Below, piece by piece: positions 15,906 to 23,601 of a DNA stretch of 38,074 nt; positions within the stretch are counted from its first letter, which is position 1; every line of letters starts with the position of its first letter. The position numbers were made by a program, and so were the translations under genes. The notes under the pieces were generated by a model, which saw only the letters and a list, made by a program, of their open reading frames with translations, was not told the DNA's origin and ran no database searches. This DNA is from an uncultured Devosia sp. (GTDB lineage Bacteria; Pseudomonadota; Alphaproteobacteria; Rhizobiales; Devosiaceae), in contig NZ_CAJXJS010000034.1 of the NCBI RefSeq assembly GCF_913055165.1, positions 1 to 38,074 on the forward strand, written 5' to 3'.

Positions 15906-17261
15906 ATGACCGCATTCACGCATGAGCTGATCGAGCGCTATTCGCAGCCCGTCCCGCGCTATACCAGCTACCCCACCGCCCCGCATTTCCATGGTGGCAT
16001 CACCGCCCAGACCTATGCCCGCTGGCTCGGGGATTTGCCGCAGCAGGCAAGCATTTCGCTTTATCTACACATCCCTTATTGCGACCGCCTCTGCTGGTTC
16101 TGCGGCTGCCACACCAAGCACACGTTGCGCTATGAGCCGGTGGCCGCCTATCTCAAGGCGTTGTATGCCGAAATTGACTGGGTCAGCGACAAGCTGCGGG
16201 GACGTGGGCGGGTCACCGCCATCCATTTGGGCGGCGGCTCGCCAACTCTGCTGGACCCGGTGGATCTGCTGGCACTCAGGGACAAGCTCGCCACCGCATT
16301 CACCATTGCGCCGGATGCCCAGGTCAGCATCGAGATCGACCCCAATGATCTCGATGATGGCCGCTATGATGCCATGGCCGCATTCGGGCTCAATCGGGCC
16401 AGCATCGGTGTTCAGGACTTCGACCCCCGCGTGCAACAAGCCATCAACCGTTTGCAGAGCTTCGAGCAGACCCAGGCAGTCGTCGAGGCCATGCGCGCAC
16501 GCGGCGTCAGTTCGGTTAATCTGGACCTGCTCTACGGCCTGCCCTACCAGACCGAGGAAGGTCTGGCGCAAACCATAGAGCAGGCCTTGAGCCTCCAACC
16601 CGATCGGGTCGCCTTGTTCGGCTACGCGCATGTACCGTGGATGAAGACCCATCAGAAGATGATCCCGGGCGAGGCACTGCCTGACACCCATGCTCGCTTC
16701 GCCCAGGCTCAGCTGGCGGCGGCTCGCCTCACCCGGGCAGGACTGGAACCAATCGGCTTCGATCACTTTGCCCGCCCTGGCGACAGGCTTGCTGAAGCAG
16801 CACGAACCGGCCGCCTGCGCCGAAACTTCCAAGGCTACACGGACGATGCCGCGGATGCCTTGATCGGGTTGGGCGCATCGGCCATCGGGCAATTGCCCCA
16901 GGGCTATGTGCAGAACATCACGCCCACGGCGGACTACAGCCGGACAGTGCTCGGCGGAGATGGCGCCACGGCTCGCGGCTTTGCGCTAACGCCGGCCGAC
17001 AAGCTGAGAGGTTTGGTGATTTCGACGCTTCTGTGCCGCTTCAGGCTTTGCGAGCGCGACCTGGCTGGATTTGGCGCAGCTGGTCGCGCCATGATGCGCG
17101 AGGCTGAAGCCCTCGCCCTGACGGACCCTGATGGCATGATGACCATGCAGGACGGCGTGTTCGAAGTTACAGACCGCGGTCGACCCTTCGTTCGGGCTAT
17201 TGCCGCCCGCTTCGACACCTATCTCGGACAGGGAACAGCTCGCCATTCGGCGGCAGTCTAG
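15906..17261 (+). CDS. hemN: Oxygen-independent coproporphyrinogen III oxidase
   Basis: This radical SAM enzyme decarboxylates coproporphyrinogen III to protoporphyrinogen IX without oxygen, a step of haem synthesis. It has 451 residues, the usual length. Cysteines 59, 63 and 66 bind the iron-sulfur cluster in the CxxxCxxC motif, and Cys68 completes the CGC of true HemN. The N-terminal phrase YSQPVPRYTSYPTAPHF is characteristic, and HLGGGSPTLL follows the cluster motif. I chose ATG 15906 over ATG 15858 because an FNR-type box and a fitting -10 lie just upstream, with 15858 between them. Expression is therefore expected at low oxygen, through the FixK-like regulator nearby or another FNR-family protein. 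Confidence 0.95.
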   Translation: MTAFTHELIERYSQPVPRYTSYPTAPHFHGGITAQTYARWLGDLPQQASISLYLHIPYCDRLCWFCGCHTKHTLRYEPVAAYLKALYAEIDWVSDKLRGRGRVTAIHLGGGSPTLLDPVDLLALRDKLATAFTIAPDAQVSIEIDPNDLDDGRYDAMAAFGLNRASIGVQDFDPRVQQAINRLQSFEQTQAVVEAMRARGVSSVNLDLLYGLPYQTEEGLAQTIEQALSLQPDRVALFGYAHVPWMKTHQKMIPGEALPDTHARFAQAQLAAARLTRAGLEPIGFDHFARPGDRLAEAARTGRLRRNFQGYTDDAADALIGLGASAIGQLPQGYVQNITPTADYSRTVLGGDGATARGFALTPADKLRGLVISTLLCRFRLCERDLAGFGAAGRAMMREAEALALTDPDGMMTMQDGVFEVTDRGRPFVRAIAARFDTYLGQGTARHSAAV

Positions 17262-17335
17262 GGCAGATCGCCATCCAGCTGTGTTCTTCAGGAACGTCCA
17301 GGTGTTGTCTTGCCGCGCTGCCCGCTGAAGACGCG

Positions 17336-17578
17336 CTAGAGGGGAGCATCGTGAATATCGACGCGCAGGGCCTCGCTGTTCAGCAGCACGTTGAGAACTG
17401 CCCGTTCCCGGGCGGGAGGCAGCGCCACCTCGAGACGGCAGACGCTCCCCTGCAGACCTGGAACAGTTTCCGGAAGGGCGCCAAGACCGTCACAGCCCAA
17501 CGCGTTGAGATCGGCGATTACGCCATCAACGCTCCGGGCATCAGCAAAATGGGCAATAGCGATGCGTGCACGCGACAT
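17336..17578 (-). CDS. Small uncharacterised protein coupled to the FixK-like gene
   Basis: I do not recognise this 80-residue protein. It starts 6 bases after the stop of the FixK-like regulator and has no strong ribosome site of its own, so translation is probably coupled. Its pattern (strand ARIAIAHF, helix SVDGVIADLNALG, strand SVCRLEVALP, helix ERAVLNVLLN, strand RVDIHDAP) suggests a small ferredoxin-like alpha/beta fold. It has two cysteines (29 and 47) and no membrane segment. It might modulate the regulator or the kinase, but nothing in the sequence proves this. A longer opposite-strand frame covers the same DNA and looks like a shadow. Confidence 0.65.
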   Translation of the reverse strand: MSRARIAIAHFADARSVDGVIADLNALGCDGLGALPETVPGLQGSVCRLEVALPPARERAVLNVLLNSEALRVDIHDAPL

Positions 17579-17584
17579 TGCGGC

Positions 17585-18253
17585 TCAGTGCACCACGGCC
17601 TCGCATTCGGCCTGGTCTTGCAGGCGCACCAGGTCACGAATGACGAAGCTTCCCCGATCCGGCAACTCGACGATACCGCGGAGCTTGAGCTTGGTCAGGT
17701 TGCGGCTAACCGTTTCGATCGTGAGCCCGAGGTGATCGGCGATATCGGCGCGGCACATAGGCAGGTTTACGCGCTGGTCGTTCGCCGGGCTGCCCGAACG
17801 AGCGGCCAGAGATATCAAGAAGCCAGCGACGCGTTCCATTGCCGATTTGCGGCACAGCAGAACCGAAAGATCGTGCATGGTGGCGATTTCGCCAGCAGCC
17901 ATTGCCAGCAGCTTCTCGCCCAACTCGGGCCGATTGCGGGCGGCGGCCAGCACATCGCCCCTGGCGGTGACCTGCACACGCGCCGGCGTCAGCGCGTCGC
18001 AATCGAAGCGATAGTTCTCGCCATGCCCGAAGCCGATGATATCGCCGGGATAAGCGAAAGCGACCACCTGCCGACGACCATCGGAGAACACCTTGGTGGC
18101 ACGGAATACACCGCTGACCACTTCATAGAGCGCATCCGCCTTGTCGCCCTCGTGGAACAGCACTGTGGTGGCGCCAACGACCCGGCCGGCCTCACCAGCG
18201 CCAGCACGAACGGCATTCTGGCTCGCAGGGGCGGTATGGGGGAAGACATACAT
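17585..18253 (-). CDS. Crp/FNR-family regulator, FixK-like
   Basis: This is a transcription factor of 222 residues. An N-terminal cyclic-nucleotide-binding-type beta barrel (VLFHEGDKADALYEVVSG, SDGRRQVVAFAYPGDIIGF) is followed by a C-terminal winged helix. The recognition helix LTIETVSRNL has Glu180, Ser183 and Arg184, the E-xx-SR pattern by which FNR and FixK read TTGAT half-sites. The N-terminal cysteine cluster of FNR is absent, so it should not sense oxygen by an iron-sulfur cluster and is better called FixK-like. I start at ATG 18253 (MYVFPHTAP); the longer frame runs into the divergent promoter. The FNR-type box before hemN is a likely target. Confidence 0.9.
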   Translation of the reverse strand: MYVFPHTAPASQNAVRAGAGEAGRVVGATTVLFHEGDKADALYEVVSGVFRATKVFSDGRRQVVAFAYPGDIIGFGHGENYRFDCDALTPARVQVTARGDVLAAARNRPELGEKLLAMAAGEIATMHDLSVLLCRKSAMERVAGFLISLAARSGSPANDQRVNLPMCRADIADHLGLTIETVSRNLTKLKLRGIVELPDRGSFVIRDLVRLQDQAECEAVVH

Positions 18254-18297
18254 AGCGGGACTCCGTTCTGTGCTTGCGGAACGGAATTGACCACGCT

Positions 18298-18326
18298 CGT
18301 GTATTCGGCCTATCCGGTGAGTGTAA
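18298..18326 (-). promoter_or_regulatory. Candidate promoter of the FixK-like gene
   Basis: On the minus strand TTACAC (18326-18321) and TACACG (18303-18298) are separated by 17 bases. The -35 hexamer overlaps the first unit of the tandem TGTAAC repeat, as in promoters activated by OmpR/PhoB-type regulators. The match to the sigma-70 consensus is only moderate. Confidence 0.4.
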
Positions 18327-18337
18327 CCGATTGTAAC
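18322..18337. repeat. Tandem TGTAAC repeat, 10-bp period
   Basis: TGTAAC occurs at 18322-18327 and again at 18332-18337 with a 4-base spacer. Direct hexamer repeats spaced by about one helical turn are the typical binding form of OmpR/PhoB-family response regulators. The site lies between the response-regulator gene (18359) and the divergent FixK-like gene. It could let the response regulator control both. Confidence 0.5.
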
Positions 18338-18358
18338 GGCCCATAGAGCCCCGCCGCG

Positions 18359-19066
18359 ATGCAACGCCACCACATCCTGGTTGTCGACGACGACGCACAG
18401 ATCCGCAGGATGCTGCGGCGGTGTCTGGAAGACGAAGGCTATGGGGTCAGTGAATCAAGCGACGGTGAAAATATCGGCGCAGCGCTCGCCCAAGCCGATC
18501 TGGTCACGCTTGATCTCAATCTGGGCGGCGCCGACGGGCTGGCCGTTGCGCAGCGCATCCGGCAGGTTTCAGACGTGCCCATCATCATGATCACCGGCAA
18601 GGGCGACATGATTGATCGCATTGTCGGGCTTGAAATCGGCGCCGATGACTATATCGCCAAGCCATTTCACCTGCGTGAGGTTCTGGCGCGTATCCGCAGC
18701 GTGTTGCGAAGAAGCGCCGGAACCGGTGCGGCAGCAAAGACGGCTTCGGAGACCATCACGTTCGATGGCTTCGTTCTCGACCTTGCCCGCCGCAGCCTGA
18801 CGGGACCGAATGGTGAAGACGTTGTCCTGACCACTGGCGAGTTCGATCTGCTGGTGGTGTTTGCAAACCATGCCCATGCCGTGCTCGACCGCGATCGGAT
18901 CATGGACCTGCTCAAAGGGCAGGATTGGGCCCCCAATGACCGCAGCATAGACAATCAGGTGGCTCGGCTGCGTAAGCTGATCGAGGCCGACACGCGCAAT
19001 CCCCGCCTGATTAAGACCGTGCGGGGCGCGGGGTATTGCTTTACCCCGCAGAAGCTGGAGCGCTGA
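18359..19066 (+). CDS. OmpR-family two-component response regulator
   Basis: This response regulator has 235 residues: an N-terminal receiver domain and a C-terminal winged-helix DNA-binding domain (about 135-230). The acidic pocket is DDD (10-12), the phosphoacceptor Asp52 (LDLNLGG) and the conserved lysine Lys101 (IAKPF). The output domain ends in the typical IKTVRGAGYCF. It is divergent from the FixK-like gene and convergent, with a 1-base gap, to the hybrid kinase gene at 19068, the obvious partner. FixL kinases usually pair with FixJ, which has a LuxR-type output domain, so an OmpR-type partner is unusual. A possible promoter is TTGACC (18287-18292) with TATCCG (18311-18316). Confidence 0.93.
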   Translation: MQRHHILVVDDDAQIRRMLRRCLEDEGYGVSESSDGENIGAALAQADLVTLDLNLGGADGLAVAQRIRQVSDVPIIMITGKGDMIDRIVGLEIGADDYIAKPFHLREVLARIRSVLRRSAGTGAAAKTASETITFDGFVLDLARRSLTGPNGEDVVLTTGEFDLLVVFANHAHAVLDRDRIMDLLKGQDWAPNDRSIDNQVARLRKLIEADTRNPRLIKTVRGAGYCFTPQKLER

Positions 19067-19067
19067 C

Positions 19068-20615
19068 CTACGGCCCCTCCAGGGCCTCGGCGATGGCCCT
19101 GGCCAGATCGGCCTGGCGATAGGGCTTGCTCAACACCTTGAGGTGGGCAATGGCGTCGGCGTCCCGCCTTACGAGTTCGTCGGCATAGCCCGAGGTCAGC
19201 AAGACCGGAAGGCCGGGCCAGTCGGTGGCGATGCGCTGGGCCAGTTCATAGCCAGACATGCCCCCCGGCATGACAAGATCGGTAAAGACGAGATCGACCT
19301 CGGCGCCGCTGCCGAGAACCGCCAGCGCCTCATGCGCGTCAGCCGCCACCAGGGTGGCATAGTTGAGCGCCTCGAGACGATTGACCGTAAGCCGGCGAAC
19401 GCGCGGATCGTCTTCCACGACGAGTATGGTCTGTCCCTTGGACTCCGCGCCGAGGGATTCCGCCTCGTCTTGCGGCGCAGCGGCAGCACCATCGCGCGGC
19501 AGGTAAATGTTGACCGTGGTCCCCCGCCCCTCCTCGCTATAGATGGTGGCATGGCCGCCGGATTGCTTGGCAAAGCCATAGATCATCGACAGCCCGAGAC
19601 CGGTGCCGCGACCGGTTTCCTTGGTGGTAAAGAATGGCTCGAAGGCGCGGTCGCGCACATGGGCGGGCATGCCCTGCCCCGTATCGGCCACCGAGAGGCG
19701 GACATAGTCGCCAGGCCTGAGCCCGTCGAGCTCTTCGGACATGGGCGCATCGACCGTGACATTGCCGGTCTCGATGATCAAACGGCCGCCATCCGGCATG
19801 GCGTCCCGGGCATTGACCGCCAGGTTGACGATGGCGCTTTCCACCTGCGAGGGGTCGATCCGTGTCGGCCACAGCCGGGGCGTAAGGGCGTTGGACAGGG
19901 CGATGGTCGAGCCCATAGTGCGATGCAGCATGTCGGTCAGCCCGAGCACGAAATCGTTTAGATTGACCACCTCCGGCTCCAGATGCGACCGGCGGGCGAA
20001 GGCCAGCAAGCGAGCCGTCAGCCGCGCTCCGAGATCGGCTGCCTCAAGCGCCTCGGTGGCCAGCTCACGCTGGCTGCTGGTGGTCAACCGGCCCTCGAGC
20101 ATTTCCAAATTGCCGATGATGACGGTCAGCAGGTTGTTGAAATCGTGCGCGATGCCGCCCGTCAACTGACCCATGGCCTCCATTTTCTGGGCATGGCGCA
20201 AAGCCTGCTCGGTGGCTTTCTGGCTCGACAGGTCATGAATGATGCCGGTGAAATGCTGGCGCCCATCCATCTCGAATTCGCTGACCGCCAGATGCATGGG
20301 GAAGGTCGTGCCATCCTGCCGCCGTCCGGTCACCTCCCGGCCGATGCCGATGATCTTGCGGGTGCCGGTGCGGCGATAATTGGCAATGTAGCCATCATGG
20401 GCAGAGTGGTCCGGCTCGGGCATGAGGAAATGCACATTGCGGCCGATGAACTCCTCCTGCCGATAGCCGAACAGCCGCGCCGCCGCGGGGTTCACCGTGG
20501 TGATGATGCCCTGCCCGTCGATGGTGATGATCGCATCCACGGCGGACTCGAGCATCGCCTGGAGCTTGCGCGCCTGCCCGACAAGGTCGATCTGATCTGG
20601 GTCCGATAGGGTCAA
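19068..20615 (-). CDS. Hybrid histidine kinase with FixL-type PAS domain
   Basis: This sensor kinase has 515 residues: a PAS domain (about 15-130), a HisKA domain with phosphorylated His157 in GGIAHDFNN, an ATPase domain with N-box [10 protein letters not shown] and DTGQGM, and a C-terminal receiver with Asp446 (FTDLVMPGG). The PAS closely resembles the haem PAS of FixL. His73 in SAHDGY aligns with the haem-ligating histidine, and [10 protein letters not shown] carries the arginine (Arg93) that senses bound oxygen in FixL. No transmembrane segment is visible, so it is probably a soluble oxygen or NO sensor. It starts at TTG 20615 behind GAGG; an internal ATG at codon 21 would cut into the PAS domain. 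Haem binding is inferred. Confidence 0.88.
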   Translation of the reverse strand: MTLSDPDQIDLVGQARKLQAMLESAVDAIITIDGQGIITTVNPAAARLFGYRQEEFIGRNVHFLMPEPDHSAHDGYIANYRRTGTRKIIGIGREVTGRRQDGTTFPMHLAVSEFEMDGRQHFTGIIHDLSSQKATEQALRHAQKMEAMGQLTGGIAHDFNNLLTVIIGNLEMLEGRLTTSSQRELATEALEAADLGARLTARLLAFARRSHLEPEVVNLNDFVLGLTDMLHRTMGSTIALSNALTPRLWPTRIDPSQVESAIVNLAVNARDAMPDGGRLIIETGNVTVDAPMSEELDGLRPGDYVRLSVADTGQGMPAHVRDRAFEPFFTTKETGRGTGLGLSMIYGFAKQSGGHATIYSEEGRGTTVNIYLPRDGAAAAPQDEAESLGAESKGQTILVVEDDPRVRRLTVNRLEALNYATLVAADAHEALAVLGSGAEVDLVFTDLVMPGGMSGYELAQRIATDWPGLPVLLTSGYADELVRRDADAIAHLKVLSKPYRQADLARAIAEALEGP

Positions 20616-20686
20616 GTCGCCTCAGACTCCCATTGCAATCACGGCCAAGGATAGCGGCATTCGCCTCGCGGCCAAAGAGCTGACGC

Positions 20687-20700
20687 ACAACAATTGTTGT
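20687..20700. promoter_or_regulatory. Perfect 14-bp palindrome upstream of the hybrid kinase
   Basis: ACAACAATTGTTGT is fully symmetric and lies 72 bases before the kinase start codon, within the 369-base gap between the kinase and the divergent sugar operon. Perfect AT-centred palindromes of this size are often operators. I cannot name the protein that binds it. The rest of 20616-20820 shows nothing I can assign. Confidence 0.4.
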
Positions 20701-20825
20701 CCGCCAACGGCAATTTGCACCGCGCAGGTTCGCAGCCCGTTGCCGAAGGCTGCGTCCCATCCGCGGCGGTCGTCCGAGCGGGCGGCGCGGAGCGAGCGGA
20801 TGAGGTCACCGCGTTGAGGTCCGTA

Positions 20826-20836
20826 GTTGCAATAAA
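20826..20836 (+). repeat. Operator candidate, copy 1 (GTTGCAATAAA)
   Basis: GTTGCAATAAA recurs exactly 78 bp downstream at 20904. Copy 1 is followed by an inverted partner-like half, ATTTTTGTGCA (20850-20860), giving an interrupted palindrome of TGCA-nn-AAAT halves. It lies upstream of the -35 of the sugar operon promoter. The SorC-type regulator encoded in the operon is the likely ligand. Confidence 0.55.
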
Positions 20837-20866
20837 TTTCAGTCCATGGATTTTTGTGCATTCCTA

Positions 20867-20895
20867 TTGACGCCGGGAATGAGGTGGACTACACA
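20867..20895 (+). promoter_or_regulatory. Promoter of the region 4 sugar/polyol operon
   Basis: TTGACG (20867-20872) and TACACA (20890-20895) are spaced by 17 bases, a good sigma-70-type match. Transcription would start near 20902, inside or next to the second GTTGCAATAAA copy. That leaves an 80-base leader before the binding-protein gene, ending in the ribosome site GGAGGAG. Confidence 0.6.
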
Positions 20896-20903
20896 TCGCT
20901 TCC

Positions 20904-20914
20904 GTTGCAATAAA
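20904..20914 (+). repeat. Operator candidate, copy 2 (GTTGCAATAAA)
   Basis: This second exact copy of the 11-bp repeat lies directly after the promoter -10, over the predicted start site. It too is followed by a GATTTTTT stretch (20928-20935) at nearly the same distance as in copy 1. A protein bound here would block transcription initiation. Confidence 0.55.
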
Positions 20915-20984
20915 AACCGCAGCGCGAGATTTTTTCCAAGGCCGGGAGGGCCGGATGCTATCTCGTTTCATCGGAGGAGAAATT

Positions 20985-22004
20985 ATGACGAAGTTCTTCA
21001 AGGCCGGCGCTGTCGCCGCCCTGACCGGCGCGCTCGCATCCGCCGGCATCCAATCCGCCCAGGCGCAGAGTACGTTCCAGTGCGAACCCGGCGAAACCTA
21101 CATCATGAACGTGATGGTTTCGGCGCATCCCTATTGGGTGCCGGTATACCAGGGCTTTAAGCAGGCCGCCGAGGCCATGGGCTGCGAGACGGTATTCTCG
21201 GGCACGCCTGACTATGACATCACCAAGCAGATCGCCTCATTCGAGCAGGACCTCGTCAAGAAGCCCGCCGGCATCCTGCTGCACCCGATGCAGTCCGACC
21301 CCTTCATCGAGCCGATCAACCGGGCCATCGAATCCGGGGTGGAAGTGGTGACTTTCGCAGCGGACTCGCCGAACTCGAACCGCACCGCCTACATCACCTC
21401 TGACAATGTCGCCGAAGCAAAGTTCGCCGCCGAGGAAATCGTCAAGCAGGTGGGCGACAGCGGGGAATATGCGGTGCTGGAGAACCCGGGCCAGAGCAAT
21501 CACGACCTGCGCGTCACCGCCTTCATCGACTATATGGCCGAAAACTATCCGAATATGGAACTGGTCGGGCGCCAGGCCACCAACCAGGACAGCAATGCCG
21601 CCTATCGCGCGACGGCTTCGATCCTGCAGGCCAATCCCGAGCTCGATGCGATGTGGATCCCGGAAGCCGGCTCAGCAGAGGGCGCTGTGGCAGCGGTGCT
21701 GGAAGCCAATTCGGACGTGCTGATCATGCATGCCGATATCACGCCGACCACGCTGGAACATATCCGCGCCGGCAATATCCATATGGCGCTCAATCCCAAC
21801 CAGGGCATCCAAGGCTTTGTCGGCTTCCTGGCCACTTTCCTCGCCGCCCATTCGGACATGTTCGATCCGTTCAATGACTATAAGGTGTCGGGCTACAATC
21901 CCATGCAGATCCCCTTCGTGGATAACGGCTTTGCCGTGATCACCAAGGACAACGCCGACTCCTTCGATCTCAACGTCTACATGGAAGGCCGCGATCCCAA
22001 CTAA
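20985..22004 (+). CDS. Ribose-type ABC transporter substrate-binding protein
   Basis: This periplasmic binding protein of the RbsB/peripla_BP_4 type has 339 residues. A signal peptide (MTKFFKAGAVAALTGALASAGIQSAQA) probably ends before QSTFQC. The mature domain has YWVPVYQGFKQAAEAMG, a standard first helix region, and PAGILLHPMQSDPFIEPINRAIESGVEVVTFAADSP. ATG 20985 follows GGAGGAG. It is the first gene of a nine-gene operon and supplies the RbsA- and RbsC-like subunits that follow. Residues typical of the AI-2 binder LsrB are not evident. The neighbours suggest a polyol or short sugar as ligand. Confidence 0.92.
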   Translation: MTKFFKAGAVAALTGALASAGIQSAQAQSTFQCEPGETYIMNVMVSAHPYWVPVYQGFKQAAEAMGCETVFSGTPDYDITKQIASFEQDLVKKPAGILLHPMQSDPFIEPINRAIESGVEVVTFAADSPNSNRTAYITSDNVAEAKFAAEEIVKQVGDSGEYAVLENPGQSNHDLRVTAFIDYMAENYPNMELVGRQATNQDSNAAYRATASILQANPELDAMWIPEAGSAEGAVAAVLEANSDVLIMHADITPTTLEHIRAGNIHMALNPNQGIQGFVGFLATFLAAHSDMFDPFNDYKVSGYNPMQIPFVDNGFAVITKDNADSFDLNVYMEGRDPN

Positions 22005-22026
22005 CGATCCGGCTTTCGACAAATAC

Positions 22027-22056
22027 CCTGCGCCGTGACCTCGATTGCGGCGCAGG
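22027..22056 (+). terminator. GC hairpin after the ribose-type binding-protein gene
   Basis: A perfect 9-bp stem, CCTGCGCCG (22027-22035) with CGGCGCAGG (22048-22056), encloses a 12-base loop. No U tract follows, so it is more likely an mRNA-stabilising or attenuating hairpin than a full terminator. It lies between the binding-protein stop and the ATPase gene, as in the other two importers of this window. Confidence 0.5.
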
Positions 22057-22080
22057 CTCCAGACCAGACGGGAGAGCGAG

Positions 22081-23601
22081 ATGTCCGACGTCATTCTGAA
22101 AGTGAGTCAGCTGAGCAAGGCGTTCGGGGCCATACAAGCCCTGCGTGAAGCCAGCTTCGAGCTGCGGCGCGGCGAGATCCATGCGCTTGCCGGGGAAAAT
22201 GGCGCGGGAAAATCCACGATGATGAACATCATCAACGGCATCCTGCAGCCGGATAGCGGCGAGATCCGCATTGATGACCAGGTGGTGCGCATCGGCTCGC
22301 CAACAGAAGCGCAGCGGCTGGGCATTGGCCAGGTGCATCAGGAAATCGCGCTCTGCCCAGACGTGTCGGTGGCCGAAAACATCTTCATGGCATCCACCAA
22401 TGTCAGCCGGGCCCCACTGGTGGACTATGCCGGCCTCAAGCGGCGCGCCAGGGATATCCTGTCCGAACTGGGTGACATCGATCCGTCGGCACTCGTTGCC
22501 GGCCTGTCCATCTCCCAGCAGCAACTGGTCGAGATCGCCAAGGCCCTGACGCTTGACTGCCGCATCCTCATTCTCGACGAGCCGACCGCCGCGCTGACCG
22601 AGCGCGAGGCCCAGGCGCTCTTTGCCATCATGCATCGCCTGGCCGCGCGCGGCATCGCCATCATCTACATTTCCCACCGCATGGCCGAAATCTTCGCCCA
22701 TTGCGACCGTGTGTCCGTCTTCCGCGATGGTCAATATGTGGTCACGCACAATGTTGCCGAGACCACGCCCACCCAGGTCGTCAATGCCATGGTGGGTCGC
22801 GAAATCGACGCCCGCTATCCCGCCAAGGCCGTTGGTACACCCACCGATGGGGAGGTCATTCTTCAGGTCGACGGACTCTCAAGCCCGGGCCGCTTTCAGG
22901 ATGTCAGCTTCACCCTCCACCGCGGAGAAATCCTGGGGCTGGGTGGGCTGATCGGGGCTGGGCGCAGCGAGATCGTCAAGGGTATCTGCCGAATTGATCC
23001 GCACGCCACAGGCGAGGTGCGCCTGAATGGCAATGTGCTGCCATTGCGCCGCTACCAGCAAAGCATCGATGCTGGCATGGTCTACCTCTCGGAGGACAGG
23101 AAGGGAGACGGCCTGTTCCTCGATCTGCCCATCCAGGCCAATGTTTCGGCGCTGAAGCTGGAACAGGTGAGCAAGGGAGGACTGATCGACAGCCGTCGCG
23201 AAGCAACGCTGGCGCGTGAACTGGGCCGCCGCCTCAACCTCAAATATGGCAGTCTCTCGCACCCAGTCTCGTCGCTGTCCGGCGGAAACCAGCAGAAAGT
23301 GGCGATCGCAAAGCTGCTGTCCGTCAACCCCAAGGTCATTTTTCTCGACGAGCCGACCCGCGGGGTCGATGTGGGAGCAAAGCTCGAAATCCACCGGATC
23401 CTGCGGGACCTCGCCAATAGCGGGGTCGGTATCATGGTGATTTCCTCCGAATTGCCGGAGTTGATCGGCTGCTGCGACCGTATCCTTGTGGTGCGCGAAG
23501 GGCGGATCAATGGCGAGGTGGCGGGCGAAACCATGACGGAACAACGCATCATGCATATGGCATCCATCAGCGCCGATCTGCCCCGGGAGATGGCTTCATG
23601 A
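22081..23601 (+). CDS. Ribose-type ABC transporter ATP-binding protein
   Basis: This double ABC ATPase of the RbsA/MglA kind has 506 residues. The first cassette has Walker [10 protein letters not shown] (38-46), a degenerate signature LSISQQQ and Walker [12 protein letters not shown]. The second has the degenerate P-loop GLIGAGRSE usual in this family, the signature LSGGNQQK and Walker [18 protein letters not shown] 22081 follows GGGAGAGCGAG. The stop overlaps the permease start by four bases (ATGA at 23598). Confidence 0.95.
   Translation: MSDVILKVSQLSKAFGAIQALREASFELRRGEIHALAGENGAGKSTMMNIINGILQPDSGEIRIDDQVVRIGSPTEAQRLGIGQVHQEIALCPDVSVAENIFMASTNVSRAPLVDYAGLKRRARDILSELGDIDPSALVAGLSISQQQLVEIAKALTLDCRILILDEPTAALTEREAQALFAIMHRLAARGIAIIYISHRMAEIFAHCDRVSVFRDGQYVVTHNVAETTPTQVVNAMVGREIDARYPAKAVGTPTDGEVILQVDGLSSPGRFQDVSFTLHRGEILGLGGLIGAGRSEIVKGICRIDPHATGEVRLNGNVLPLRRYQQSIDAGMVYLSEDRKGDGLFLDLPIQANVSALKLEQVSKGGLIDSRREATLARELGRRLNLKYGSLSHPVSSLSGGNQQKVAIAKLLSVNPKVIFLDEPTRGVDVGAKLEIHRILRDLANSGVGIMVISSELPELIGCCDRILVVREGRINGEVAGETMTEQRIMHMASISADLPREMAS

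Noticed and set aside
17351..18346. Plus-strand open frame of 331 codons across the FixK-like gene and the small coupled gene
   Set aside because: No recognisable domain, and it lies opposite a clear Crp/FNR protein. The minus-strand reading has coherent motifs and coupled starts.
19028..19049. 8-bp hairpin GCGGGGTA/TACCCCGC at the end of the response-regulator gene
   Set aside because: It lies within codons for the conserved GAGYCFTP end of OmpR-family proteins and has no U tract on either strand, so codon content explains it better than a terminator.
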